Positions 36,562 through 46,969 of a stretch of 64,000 nt of DNA are shown one piece after another. The position numbers and the translations under genes were made by a program. How positions within the stretch are numbered: position 1 is the stretch's first letter; the number at the start of each line of letters is the position of its first letter. Origin of the DNA: Cristatella mucedo (taxonomy: Eukaryota > Bryozoa > Phylactolaemata > Cristatellidae). The stretch lies in contig WPIO01000065.1 of assembly GCA_009760855.2 (NCBI GenBank), positions 2,079,001-2,143,000 of the forward strand. The letters are read 5' to 3'. Under the pieces are notes generated by a model, which saw only the letters and a program-made list of their open reading frames with translations, was not told the origin of the DNA and did no database searches.

Positions 36562-36894
36562 TTAAGCCGGGGCAACATGGCCGGCCGGAGCCGAAAGCAA
36601 AATGCGAGACTCACGACTTCGGAACAGGGTCCACACGGGCTCGGGGCCCAATATGGCACCAAAGAGGTACAACCGACGCAAAGATGCGCTCTCACTGCTC
36701 GGGATACCGAGGTCCACAAGGCAATCGTCAGTCTCCGGGAACCAGCTGTTTAGTGTGCCGATGACAAACGACCGAACCACCGCCGACCTGTATCCGCTCA
36801 CCAGTAGTGCTCGGGCAATGCCCGAGTATTTGTATACTTTCGCCTGGGCCGCGACGCAAGTAAGTAAGCTAGCAAATAGGTCTAATGAGGTCAA
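36562..36894 (-). mobile_element. Open frame resembling the C-terminal end of a retroelement polyprotein
   Basis: A 110-codon minus-strand frame contains KYSGIARALLVSGYRSAVV, FVIGTLNSWFPETDDCL and LRRLYLFGAI. This arrangement resembles a segment found near the C terminus of some animal non-LTR retrotransposon ORF2 proteins. It is uninterrupted, G/C richer than its surroundings, and lies just inside the spacer edge of the right arm. It could equally be a fragment of an unknown host protein. Confidence 0.35.
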
Positions 36895-37559
36895 GCTTGA
36901 GGATGGTTACTAAAGTCCAGGGCTGTCTGTCAACAAAAGATCAGGACCGACTGTTTATCAACCGGCATACGAAGACAACTGTAGATCTTAAAAAATATCC
37001 TATTCAAGGCCGAGTCTAGCATTTAAAGTAACAGTGTTAAGTCAAACGTGCTTAACAGTTCTGAGTTTAAATACTTTTTACTAAAATATTTTAAAATTGG
37101 AATGGTAATGCAAGCGGTACAAAATTGCTATGATCTTAGTCGGCTTCTTTTCACATTGTATACTCTCACTGTTGTTGAAGCTTGCGACGGCTGTTATGTG
37201 ATAAAGTTCACTGACTAGGGCCAAAGCTTGACCTTTAAGCTAGGGTCCGGATGGGCAGTGGTACCTCTTAGTCTGCTCAGGTGGATACACAGAGCTCATC
37301 GGCAGAGACGTGGGATCCAGCACTCTCAGGTCGCTCAGCATTCGGATGGATAGCTCCAGTTCACAGACAATGAGGCCATCTACAGAAAGCAACGTGGATC
37401 CACTACCCGAGCGTCCCTGGAGACAAGCAGGCTGGCTTTTGGTGCGTGTATATTCCGCGTTCACCAGTAGTTTGAAGTTCGTAGCCCCCTTCCAGAGCAA
37501 GAGCCACCGGCCAGCTGAGGTGTGTTAGTGAGTCCCAGCAACTTAAGCAATAAAACGGT

Positions 37560-37700
37560 AACACTCAAAATGCAATTGTTATAGTAATAAAATAACAAAA
37601 ATCCAATTTCTTTATAGCGCCCCCAGAAAGCTCAATGTCTTTCTACGTACTGTGTAGGCGCTGCAGTGTCGTCGTGATTTGGTACTCGTGAGAAAGCAGC
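37560..37700 (-). mobile_element. LINE family 1 3' tail, right arm only
   Basis: TTTATAGCGCCCCCAGAAAG and TCTTTCTACGTACTGTG are a diverged reverse complement of the LINE 1 3' UTR. The left arm has only AT-rich sequence (22260-22320) at this place. Confidence 0.55.
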
Positions 37701-38819
37701 CCTGCCTTCAAGATGGCTATGGTTCGAGAGTGTCCTGTCGCCTTGAAAAGGCTGGCTTTGTAAGATCCCACGTTTTCCCGTAGCCTAGTCCATCTGTGAC
37801 CCTCCAATAGTTCCTTTTAGTTCCCATGCTATTGTTGGCGCATGCAATATGGCTATAAAGAAGTTTAATTGAATGACACTCCTCTTGCCCACGACCAGCG
37901 ACAGCGACATGAAAATGGGCTGCTCAGATGGGTCATAGCGACCCTGAGCTGAAACTAGCCTGAGCCGAGTTCTTGTAACTCTTAGAAATTTAACCGAGAA
38001 TTTAAGTCTAGGCCTTTACTGCCGCGTCGATGACACAATAGTGTACCTACGCTTTGGTCTCTCTAGCCTTTGAGCAAGTCAAACACTGACTAACCACTGT
38101 GGCTTTGGGTACCCAATACATTGGCAGTACCTCGGATGCTTTTTGCCGGTTGATTCTATCGCTCTAGAGTCTCCCACTGAGGTTGGACGCCAAAACGTGT
38201 AGTTCTGTGGCAGTGGAGCCCACACGAGATCAGATGTGCTCAAAAAGCAATTTGTGATCTCCGGCTGAGCATAAGCATGTCAATGAATCTGTTGGAAGTC
38301 ACCTGGCGTATTAGTCGTAATTTACCAGCTACTACTCATGTCGTTCCAATACGGCTTTTTTAGCTCTGCAAGCAGAATATTGACCGCTTTGCCGTTATTG
38401 TTGGACTATAGCGAGCCCGAGGTACTTGGACGTTGCTCATGTCGTGCCGCCTGTAGGGAAAAGCCAACAATCTGATTGTCACATCTAAATTCCAAGCCAC
38501 CTTCAGATAAAAAGGAAGTAGTTTCAAGCAACCACTCGAGAAAATATGCCAATACTCATGTTTGTTAGCCACGCTAATTGATTAGTGTCAGGTCAAAAGG
38601 TATTAGTGCGTCACTTCGAGTTAGCAGTTTAATAACGGATGCTCGATGAATAGAACTGATCTCGTGCTCAGCGATTTGTTGTTTCTTTTGCTTCTAGTTG
38701 CCAAAACATTTTGCACCGAAAGGTGCAATTTCTGGTGACATTAGCTTTCATGGAAAGAAAAATAGACAGAGCTTGGATGGTGAATAGCAAAGCCAGTCAC
38801 GCCAAATAGATTCCTTTGA

Positions 38820-38945
38820 CAGCTTTGGCTGCAGGTTGATCGACGGATACAGAGCAAAGTTCTAACGCTGACCCGCAATGCCTAGCTAAGGCTCCTTCAA
38901 CCTAGCTGAATTGCTGCACCAGTTTCAGCCTCCGCGTTCGCTCAT
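38820..38945 (+). mobile_element. LINE family 2 remnant, right arm
   Basis: Contains GGATACAGAGCAAAGTTCT and CCTAGCTGAATTGCTGCACC, matching the LINE 2 frame around QRIQSKVLT and YLAELLHQ. Only this short part remains, compared with about 500 bp in the left arm. Confidence 0.6.
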
Positions 38946-39325
38946 ATCCCACTGGTCAACGTTGAAATCCTCACTGCCATAAAAAGGCTATAATCAGTAG
39001 TATCTACGTGTGCGGAATACTAGCGTTACTGTAACCTATTTTAATGGCTCTCGTTTTGAAAATATTTCTTATAGCTCATATAATTGTTTCACCGCGTTGA
39101 TGTATGCAGTAGTATTTCTACAACATCCTAAATAAGCCTAGACTGGTGCAATATTGCATCGCATTGCACATTAACGTCACACACAAGTTATCTCGAGTTG
39201 ATTGCACTAATTTCGATGCAATGCATTACTACAGCAAGCGGCTGCTTCACTAAACTGACGTCGTAACGCCGAGTCGCCAATGTTGAGAATTGAAATTATT
39301 TCAGACTTTTTACGAAGAATTTCAA

Positions 39326-40127
39326 GCTACTGTTTTATCCATCGGGTAAATACAGAACATGAATGCCTCAAAAGTGTGTTAACATCGCGGACGATGGCTG
39401 CTATATTTGTGGAGAAGTGACATTAGCTACTGTTTTATCCATCGGGTAAATACAGAACATGAATGCCTCAAAAGTGTGTTAACATCGCGGACGATGGCTG
39501 CTATATTTGTGGAGAAGTGACATTAGCTACTGTTTTTTATCCATCGGGTAAATACAGAACATGAATGCCTCAAAAGTGTGTTAACATCGCGGACGATGGC
39601 TGCTATATTTGTGGAGAAGTGACATTAGCTACTGTTTTATCCATCGGGTAAATACAGAACATGAATGCCTCAAAAGTGTGTTAACATCGCGGACGATGGC
39701 TGCTATATTTGTGGAGAAGTGACATTAGCTACTGTTTTATCCATCGGGTAAATACAGAACATGAATGCCTCAAAAGTGTGTTAACATCGCGGACGATGGC
39801 TGCTATATTTGTGGAGAAGTGACATTAGCTACTGTTTTATCCATCGGGTAAATACAGAACATGAATGCCTCAAAAGTGTGTTAACATCGCGGACGATGGC
39901 TGCTATATTTGTGGAGAAGTGACATTAGCTACTGTTTTATCCATCGGGTAAATACAGAACATGAATGCCTCAAAAGTGTGTTAACATCGCGGACGATGGC
40001 TGCTATATTTGTGGAGAAGTGAAATTAGCTACTGTTTTATCCATCGGGTAAATACAGAACATGAATGCCTCAAAAGTGTGTTAACCTCGCGGACGATGGC
40101 TGCTATATTTGTGGAGAAGTGACATTT
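39326..40127 (+). repeat. 100-bp minisatellite, eight copies, right arm only
   Basis: Units start at 39326, 39426, 39526, 39628, 39728, 39828, 39928 and 40028; the third is 102 bp because of an extra TT. Units are nearly identical (single changes such as GAAATT at 40021 and AACCTC at 40084). Each carries an ATG followed by 20 codons that include DDGCYICGEVT. The left arm has one diverged unit at about 19630-19725. Confidence 0.95.
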
Positions 40128-40345
40128 TTTATCAACCGCGAGGCTTCACGCACCGCTTCACGAGTGAAGGCAAATCGTCTTTACTTCAGATGCAATTTAG
40201 ACAACCAAGACCAGCCTTGGGCCCGTATTTATGCTGCACTATAAGTACAAGGCAGCTTTTACACTGGTTGACTGGCACAAGACCGTCAATAGCGTCTTCA
40301 GTCCCCATGGTATGGAGAGAGACAAGCAACTACATATATGACTGA
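40065..40345 (+). pseudogene. Small cysteine-containing coding module, right arm
   Basis: From the ATG at 40065 (in the last minisatellite unit) the frame encodes CYICGEVTF and continues through KANRLYFRC and QDQPWAR before a stop. A one-base shift is needed to reach the next part (LLHWLTGTRPS, VPMVWRETSNYIYD), which ends at 40345. The pattern matches an uncharacterised metazoan N-terminal module of about 90 residues that I recognise only from its conserved cysteines and the VWREP motif. Its function is unknown; this copy is frameshifted and has no downstream region. Confidence 0.5.
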
Positions 40346-40449
40346 ATTTGACTGTCGTATTTGTGTTTTGCTACCACAAATTGATATGAAATGATTGGTT
40401 TCATTTTAGAAAGGTGATTTTTGTAAAAGAAAAAATTTGACCGGGGTCT

Positions 40450-40812
40450 TCCATGGACAACAAATTAGCTGGTAAATTCCTCACATTAAAGCCCTTTGGA
40501 GGCAGGAGCTTTAGCTCTTCAGTTCCAAGACTGTAGAACTCTCTTCGAATTTACTAATGCAACGACAACTACACTTCTTTTGACGACTATCCCAAATCCT
40601 TTCCAGCCGTCCTGACCTGCTACTTCCATGCTACTCACACATACAATTGCGATTTTGACTCAGTTATGCTTCACAATTCTTTTAGTCGCATGAGCTGTTA
40701 TCTCTTCGCTACCGAATGCAAACCAAGAGTCGCTTAGCCTATTATAGCACCCACATTCTCACTATGGCTTTGCGGAGTGACAGGTGGAGATACCTTACAT
40801 TACGTTATAGTG
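40450..40812 (+). mobile_element. LINE family 2 3' fragment, right arm
   Basis: Retains TAGCTGGTAAATTCCTC, GGAGGCAGGAGCTTTAGCTC and the tail CCTTACATTACGTTATAG. It has several stops. Mirror of 18830-19161. Confidence 0.75.
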
Positions 40813-40819
40813 CCAACCC

Positions 40820-42115
40820 ATTAAGACAGGCCTGCCGGTCAGCGACCTTTGCTTCGTTATAGAAAACTCAGTGAAGGTCAAAAACTGATTTGCCTTGCCT
40901 CAGCATTCAAGTTTGCAGTAGCGCACGCACAGTGGGTATCCAGCTAAGATTTCTTGGCGAACGCATTAAATCGTGCCGTTCCTGCCACGAACAAGAAAAA
41001 CCGAATTCTGCCGCTTCCTCAAACACTTCGTCCACAAGTCCTTCTATGTGCAAACCTAAGCGATGCAAAATGGCAGTATGGTTCCACCCGAGGCTCCGAA
41101 CCTGCTATTTAAGCTCCTTAAGCCACTGTATCACCGATTTAGTCTTTTGGACTGAGATACGCGGCCAAATACACGACAGTAACTGGAAAAATCTGCAAAA
41201 ACATACTGCAAACACAGAATTTATAGTGCAGCCTGTAGAGTCGGTGGCGCTGCAGAGTCTGAGAGTAAGCATCAGCTCTTAGCGGCGCGATCTCCGCCAT
41301 CATTGTTTCCAGGTGTTCCGCCTGAAAAGCTACGCTAGGCGTTCTACCAGCCTCCACACAGCCGCTTCTATGGTTGCATAGACTAGCTCACTTCGGGTAG
41401 TTCCTCTGGTTGAAAAACATAAATGCCGCATGCAGCCAGTTCAAGCGAAGCTCGCCCTCTCGTTCGAGCTTAATCACCTTCAAGTCATATTTAGGGAACC
41501 TACACCTAGCCAGCCCGTTCACGCGGAATTTCAGCATCCATCCTGTAATTTGCCGAGGCGCCGATCGGGCGCCAAAATGTAGAAACCGACCACTCAGTAG
41601 AGAATAGACGTAACCAGCCTTGCCATGAGGAGTAGCAAACTGTCTAGTTCTTTTCGGCGTGCATCTATCGGCAATAGGCAAGTCGCCTCGCCTACAGTGC
41701 TTCTCTCCGAAATCACTTCACAAAACTATTGTTCGGATGCTACCCTACGATTAGATCGTGCTTACTGAGGAAAAATCTAACAGCGTCAGTTCAGGCTCCT
41801 ACTTGCTCGGCCAAAACTCCGAACACTACTATAAAAGAGAACTGTCCTCTAAACCCCCAGAAACGTTCATATTTATCTTCGAACTCACGACGGGGTGAGC
41901 TATTACCCGGGTGAGCGTATACGACCACGTCTGTCATGCACCTTCTGCCTCTCGAGCCGTTTTACACACATCCGACTCCGGAATTCCGGCCGTTGTCGTC
42001 TGACAGGTGCTGACCGTTCCTGGCCCGCCCCCCCTCCGTCGCCAATACTCAACGGTATACGTCAATGACTGGCCGACTAAGCCTGACCCCGATTTTCTGG
42101 TGCTGTAATGCCCCG
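40820..42115 (-). mobile_element. LTR-retrotransposon-like fragment, right arm
   Basis: Mirror of 17500-18825. The primer-binding-site-like word is at 41574-41557 on the minus strand. The downstream frame is interrupted earlier than in the left arm. The same uncertainty applies about LTR ends and the absence of pol domains. Confidence 0.35.
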
Positions 42116-42469
42116 TGATTATTAACTATGAACTTGGCAGTTGAGCCTCAATTAGGAATTATGAGCTTTCCCAGTGAATGAGGACGCTTATGAGTTGGCT
42201 GCGATAAGCTAAGGCTTATGAGCAACGCTACGTGTGACTATTGCTATTGATTATTGGTTGTAAGTGATCAGTGTGACTTATGAGCTGGCTGCAATATAAC
42301 GCTTGTGCCTAACAGCTGCCGCGATCTTCGAGCAACGATCTGCCGGTCGGTGAGTGTAGCACTGAGCGCGAGCTGCTGTTAGCTTGTTAGCTAGTCAACA
42401 GAAAGTAAACCGTGTGTATCAGCTGCATAGGGCAGGCTGTTGTGCTTTTACTGACTGAACTAGCTTGCC

Positions 42470-42640
42470 GATCAAGTGCATGTCACCCCTAACCATATTA
42501 TTCTTGCAGTTTTTCGAGCATGCTACCACAAAGCGTTTGTGATCGGGCTTCCTTTAAGCAAACGTATAGCGCCTAGAAAGACATTGAGTTCTCTGAGGGC
42601 ACTTTATCGAATTTAATATTATTATTATTTATTAATATGG
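42470..42640 (+). mobile_element. LINE family 1 3'-end fragment, right arm
   Basis: CATGTCACCCCTAACCATAT, then GCGCCTAGAAAGACATTGAG, ending in ATTATTATTATT. Mirror of 16990-17200, with high similarity. Confidence 0.8.
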
Positions 42641-42774
42641 TCTAATTGCTAGGGCTGCGTACGGAATATTGAGTGCATAATTTTAACTTTGGCGTATTTC
42701 AAGCGTCAGATCTTCGCACATTGCACGCCTTGTGCGCCTGCCCGAACTAGTGAGGGTTGATCGGTCATAACACC

Positions 42775-42905
42775 GCAGCGGTCTTACCAACTGGTTAAGA
42801 TGGTTGCCCAGACCTAGGAACATGCAAATTCACGTGCAGGCCAAGGTCGGGGGTCTGAGCCCCGCGGAATTTGTGAAGCATGTTCTTTGAAATTATATTC
42901 TATCA
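42775..42905 (+). repeat. tRNA-derived SINE (family S), right arm
   Basis: Head with GGTCTTACCAACTGGTTAAG, B-box region GGGTCTGAGCCCCGCGG, and a degenerate tail. Mirror of 16735-16860. Confidence 0.55.
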
Positions 42906-43291
42906 GGACGCTGTATAAATGTATTACGTATTTGTTATACATTTTTGTTCGGCATAGATAAAACTCTAAAGCTGCCCAAGTGCTGCTAGGCCACAAGCGG
43001 TCTATAATACGCTTAATTCTTTGCTTGTATGCGTCGCCCTAAATATAAACTATAAACCCAAACCCAAAGCATTAACCCACTAACCAATTATTGACAATAT
43101 GAACTAAACAGTGAATTGTTTAGAAAGCTGTCGTGCGTGGTGAATTGAAACAAAATAATTGCCGAAAGCATCGTAATCTAGTTGCGGCACTTAACCACTT
43201 GGGAGATCACCGGTCGGTCATTTGTCCCCGCCCGTAGCAAATCGCGCGTTATACGATCCCTTCGTCTGGCTTGTAGCGCTCCTCCCTCACA

Positions 43292-45377
43292 ACGGACTTG
43301 ACAACACGACATTTGGCGATACTGGCGGTGGTTCTTCTGGGATGCAGCCAAACTCACAGTCGGACGACAGAAGGGCGCCAGATCGGTGATACTGGTAAGG
43401 CGCTCTACAAAATGGCGGCATTTGCTTGAGCAACTTCTTTGGTAGGGTTAGAGGAAGCAACCGCCAGCCGTCGCTCGCTTTGGCAGTCTTATAATCTGTA
43501 ATTGCACCGATTGCCGCAAGGACGGGCCGGTCCGTGAGACCACGGCGCGAATCGGGCAGTGCTTCGCTCACCCAGTGTTACTAAGCACGAATGAGCGGCA
43601 ATTGCCACGAGGCGAGAGCACCCGTGTCTTGCTATGCGTTACAGACTCGACCGGACTCTTTGCAGAGGGAACAAGAGCCGACGAGAATATCAATTTTGAT
43701 GGCGTGACTAGAAGAAAACTGGTGCTTCCTTGCAGCTCGACTTCTTCGGACGCTTGCTTAAAGCGGCTTCGCGTGGTTGGGTCCACTGGTCGAGCTGTGC
43801 TCTTCGACCGGACTGCGGACGGCATTGGTGGCATGGTGGCACCCACCGAAAGCTGGCTGCAGTACGACCCACGAGTCGGCTTTGTCATGGAGATCACGTC
43901 GCAGCAAGCTGCTTAAACGTATGTCTGTCGGGCCGAGCGCAGCGGCGGCTCCATTTAAGAGAAGCATTTTATCGTGCGCGTATTCAACGGTAAGCTTGAA
44001 GCTTAAAATGTAGCATCGCAGGCGCTCGATCGCTTTTCTGTTGGTTCCCTGGGACTGGCGCAATGGATGTGGCGGAGTGAAGTGGTGTGGTGAAGGCGAA
44101 GACTTCGCAAGAGCGTTCGCTTTTTCTGTGGGCTCTGGCAAAAAGGCGCAAAGCCACCCGCCAATACACAGGATCAGTGCGCTTCCGCTGCGGCAACGGC
44201 AGCACCGCAGACGCCTCGCCCGGTCAGTGCCGGAAGTCGTGACGTTCGGGAGTGGCGAATCCATATCGGCCGCTTGAGAACGGAAAGCAATGGTTGTTCG
44301 CAAGGTCGCGAGAGGGTTCAGCGTGATTGCATGTTGCTGGTCACGCTTTTGCGAGCGAAGCAGTTGCTGCCGGCCAAGCTCTTGCCGGGGTGGCGTAGTG
44401 GTGGCGTAGCGCCACCATCGCCACAGTGGCCGAGATGCAAAGCGGCTCCGGCGACTAGAGGCAAAGCGATTGTTAACGCCACGCGCCTAGGTTCTCCGAT
44501 GGCCATTGACCAGCCGACAATGAGCTTGCCAAGTGGCTACGCTTATACTCAAGGTTCGACTGTATCGCTGCATTGCACGACGCTCGTCTTCGTCGGGAAC
44601 CCGGTGTTCTTTATGTGGATGAAGAACGGTGTACCGATCAGCGTGAGTACTGCCTTCCGCACAGTCCAGCCCTCGTCCGTGCTTGTCTCACAGGTGTCTG
44701 CCTCTCGCCGTTCGTAGCTCTACTCTCGCCTAGCCTTAATGAAACGATCATCAGGCTCATGCATATGTCGAGCAGACCGTGTGAAACGCGAAATCGATCG
44801 CCGCGATCCCTGTGGAAGACGAGAGGTGCCGTATCAAAGGCGCGACAGGCACTTAACGGTTGCGATGCCCAGTGGTATTTGGTTCGCTATCGTCCGCTCG
44901 GCGAACTTCTTGCCGGTGCCATCCGTTTAGACTGCTTGTGCTGAAGAACTCGCACCCTAGCAACATCGATGACCGTGAAACTTCTCGAAAGCGTGACTTA
45001 GTATCCTTGATTTGAATTCAGAGTAAAAAGAATTCCTATTGTCATCGTTGCGGTACAAGGTCTTAGCCTTTTACAATTTTCTGTCGACTTCGACAGATCA
45101 GCGAGTGTCCATCGATGCGGCAAGTGCGAGGCGTCCATGTTCGAATCAAAACTCGTCCAGCTGCACGCTCAGCCGTCACGCACAGCAGCTGAACGCCACC
45201 CTATCGGATTGCAACAAAGTCGCATCGTGGCTGTCGATCAGACGTGCAGTCGCCTCCGACTAAGGAGAGTATCACTGCCTGGCCTCCACTGTCGGCATTG
45301 GCCACTCTGTCAACCAGACAATTACCGTCAGCAGCGACTGGGGCTCGGCGAGCACTGGCAGTGGCGTTGCTAAATAA
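43292..45377 (+). pseudogene. Ig copy B': VEGFR/PDGFR-like pseudogene in right arm
   Basis: Signal exon 43292-43394 has exactly the length (103 nt), phase and hydrophobic core (HLAILAVVLLG) of exon 1 in the intact gene, but its start codon is ACG. Exons for D1 are missing. D2 is 43645-43989 (RRKLVLPC, LQYDPRVGF), with GTAAGC donor and two in-frame TAA codons that the left arm lacks. D3 first half is 44491-44642, 152 nt as in the intact gene, fully open, with SLHCTTLVFVGNPV and a GTGAGT donor. D3 second half is 45087-45377: the acceptor AG is lost, one TAA precedes GEYHC, and the frame ends at 45375-45377 in TAA, 12 codons beyond the place where the intact gene stops. Confidence 0.85.
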
Positions 45378-46227
45378 ATCGCACCTCACTTGGTGCTCCG
45401 GTTTTGAACCTGCAGTTTGCTTTCATTTACGTCGTTACATCGTATACGTAGCAGCCCCATGTTGACTAGCAGCCGACCTTTGCATTTGTTATCGCAATGT
45501 TGCTAAGAGTTTTGAGGACGAGCACGTGGCTCTTAGCCCAGGTTTGCGTGCTCGTTCTTTTCTACCTCATGTGGCCTGTTCGAGTCGGCAGTGGCGATCT
45601 TTTATTGCCCACGACAGGTGGTGGTAATGGACGGTAAGGCTCTTCTGCTGCTATAAACGAATGTTAATTTGCTAACCTTGAAGTTTCAGGAAAGGCTGGT
45701 GCTTTGTGCCAAGGATTTCCCGAATGAACGTGCGACCCAAAATTCCAGTATATGTGGCAACCCGCTGCAAGCTTACAAACTATTACCAACGCATTACATA
45801 AATACTAATTTAAAAGAAGCCAGGCACGACCGCGTCTTTGGAGATTTTTTATAGCACACGCTGAGATTTTCCATCAATTTTGAGTCTTAAAAGTGTTATT
45901 TGTATCTTTCACTTTCATTCTCTCGCTTTTCCTTCCCGCTTTCATTTTATTTCTACCTCTGTCCCCGTCTACCTTAAAAGGGAGGTGATGCAACGAACAA
46001 GATAGTCGCGTGCAGTGTACGCACAGCTGCTTGAGCTTGGCAGCGTAGCATCTTGCCTTTCAGCAGCTCGCTAATCGAGCCCTAGTTCGCTCTCTACATT
46101 TCAGACTTTTCCGTCGCCTAGGCGTCAGGCATGGGGATAGCTGCAGGTCAAACTGTGGGTGCAAATCGATATTCCTAGCGGTGTAGTGAATTCGATAGCG
46201 TAAATGCGGCTTTAGCCTAACTACAAC

Positions 46228-46229
<2 letters not shown>

Positions 46230-46269
<40 letters not shown>

Positions 46270-46297
46270 GGTTTACTATATATATATATATATATAT
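46230..46297. repeat. (TA)n microsatellite, right arm
   Basis: Two TA runs separated by ATGGTTTACTA. It corresponds to the TA-TG repeat at 13704 in the left arm but lacks the TG part. Confidence 0.95.
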
Positions 46298-46969
46298 AAT
46301 GGTTTACTAAAATATGAATATAAGTATATGTAATTAACTGTTGGAGCTCTGCTCTGCCGGGGACGCGGTTTTTCGCCGTGACTTTCTGCTTAGGAACAGG
46401 GACCACACGGCCTCCGAACCGTAAAGGGGTCTGAGACGTATTGCCGCCGCAATGCCGGAGTTCCCGCGCGTGCAATGCCGAGGTCAATTTTGTCATGGGC
46501 CAGCTATGGTGTTAACATTCTGTGAAGGTTAGCAACCGAGAGATCGCTCGGAAGCCGGGAATAAGTGAGAAAGCTGTTCGATATAACATTCGGGAAATGC
46601 CTTAGCTAATAGCGTTAAAGAACCAGCCTGCATCTGGGCGCCCGTGCGCTTTTACTAGAAAGGATGATTGGTTCTTATAAATGGAGTGCCTAAAGCGCGA
46701 CTTTGCCCTTGCTCGAGTCCATGCCAAAGCATTCGAGTTTACCATCGGCAAGATCGTCAGTGAGCGAACGGTGAGGTGAAGGCTCAGCTAGCAGGGGCTT
46801 ATTTCAGGCCTCACAAGATGTGGCAAATGCCGATTTTAACGATTTTAGCTTAAATTCGGTGCCAACAAATCTGGAATAACGGCATCGTATAGAAATTTGC
46901 AAAATACTGTGATTTTATTGAATTAGGCGAAAATTAATAGCAAAGCAAGTCGTCGGCTTCTTGTACTGC

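Larger units (their letters stand above)
37035..46803 (-). repeat. Right arm of the large inverted duplication
   Basis: Reverse complement of 13203-22825, with the same order of components: Ig pseudogene, SINE, LTR-like block, LINE 2 fragments and the cysteine module. Private changes are the 100-bp minisatellite (39326-40127), a LINE 1 tail (about 37560-37700), two extra stops in the Ig D2 exon, and loss of about 300 bp of LINE 2 near 38850. Private left-arm features are listed with that arm. The outer end lies about 170 bp from a decayed hAT-like transposase. Confidence 0.92.

Noticed and set aside
39326-40127. Regular array that could suggest a CRISPR
   Set aside because: The 100-bp units are contiguous and contain no unique spacers; it is an ordinary tandem minisatellite.
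43575-44303. Several overlapping frames on both strands in the right arm
   Set aside because: They overlap the D2 exon of pseudogene B' and its intron; only the frame aligned to the Ig domain has meaning.
13203-46803. A giant DNA transposon with 9.7-kb terminal inverted repeats
   Set aside because: No transposase, polymerase or capsid gene of a large element lies between the arms, and the arms contain host-gene pseudogene exons; an inverted segmental duplication is simpler.
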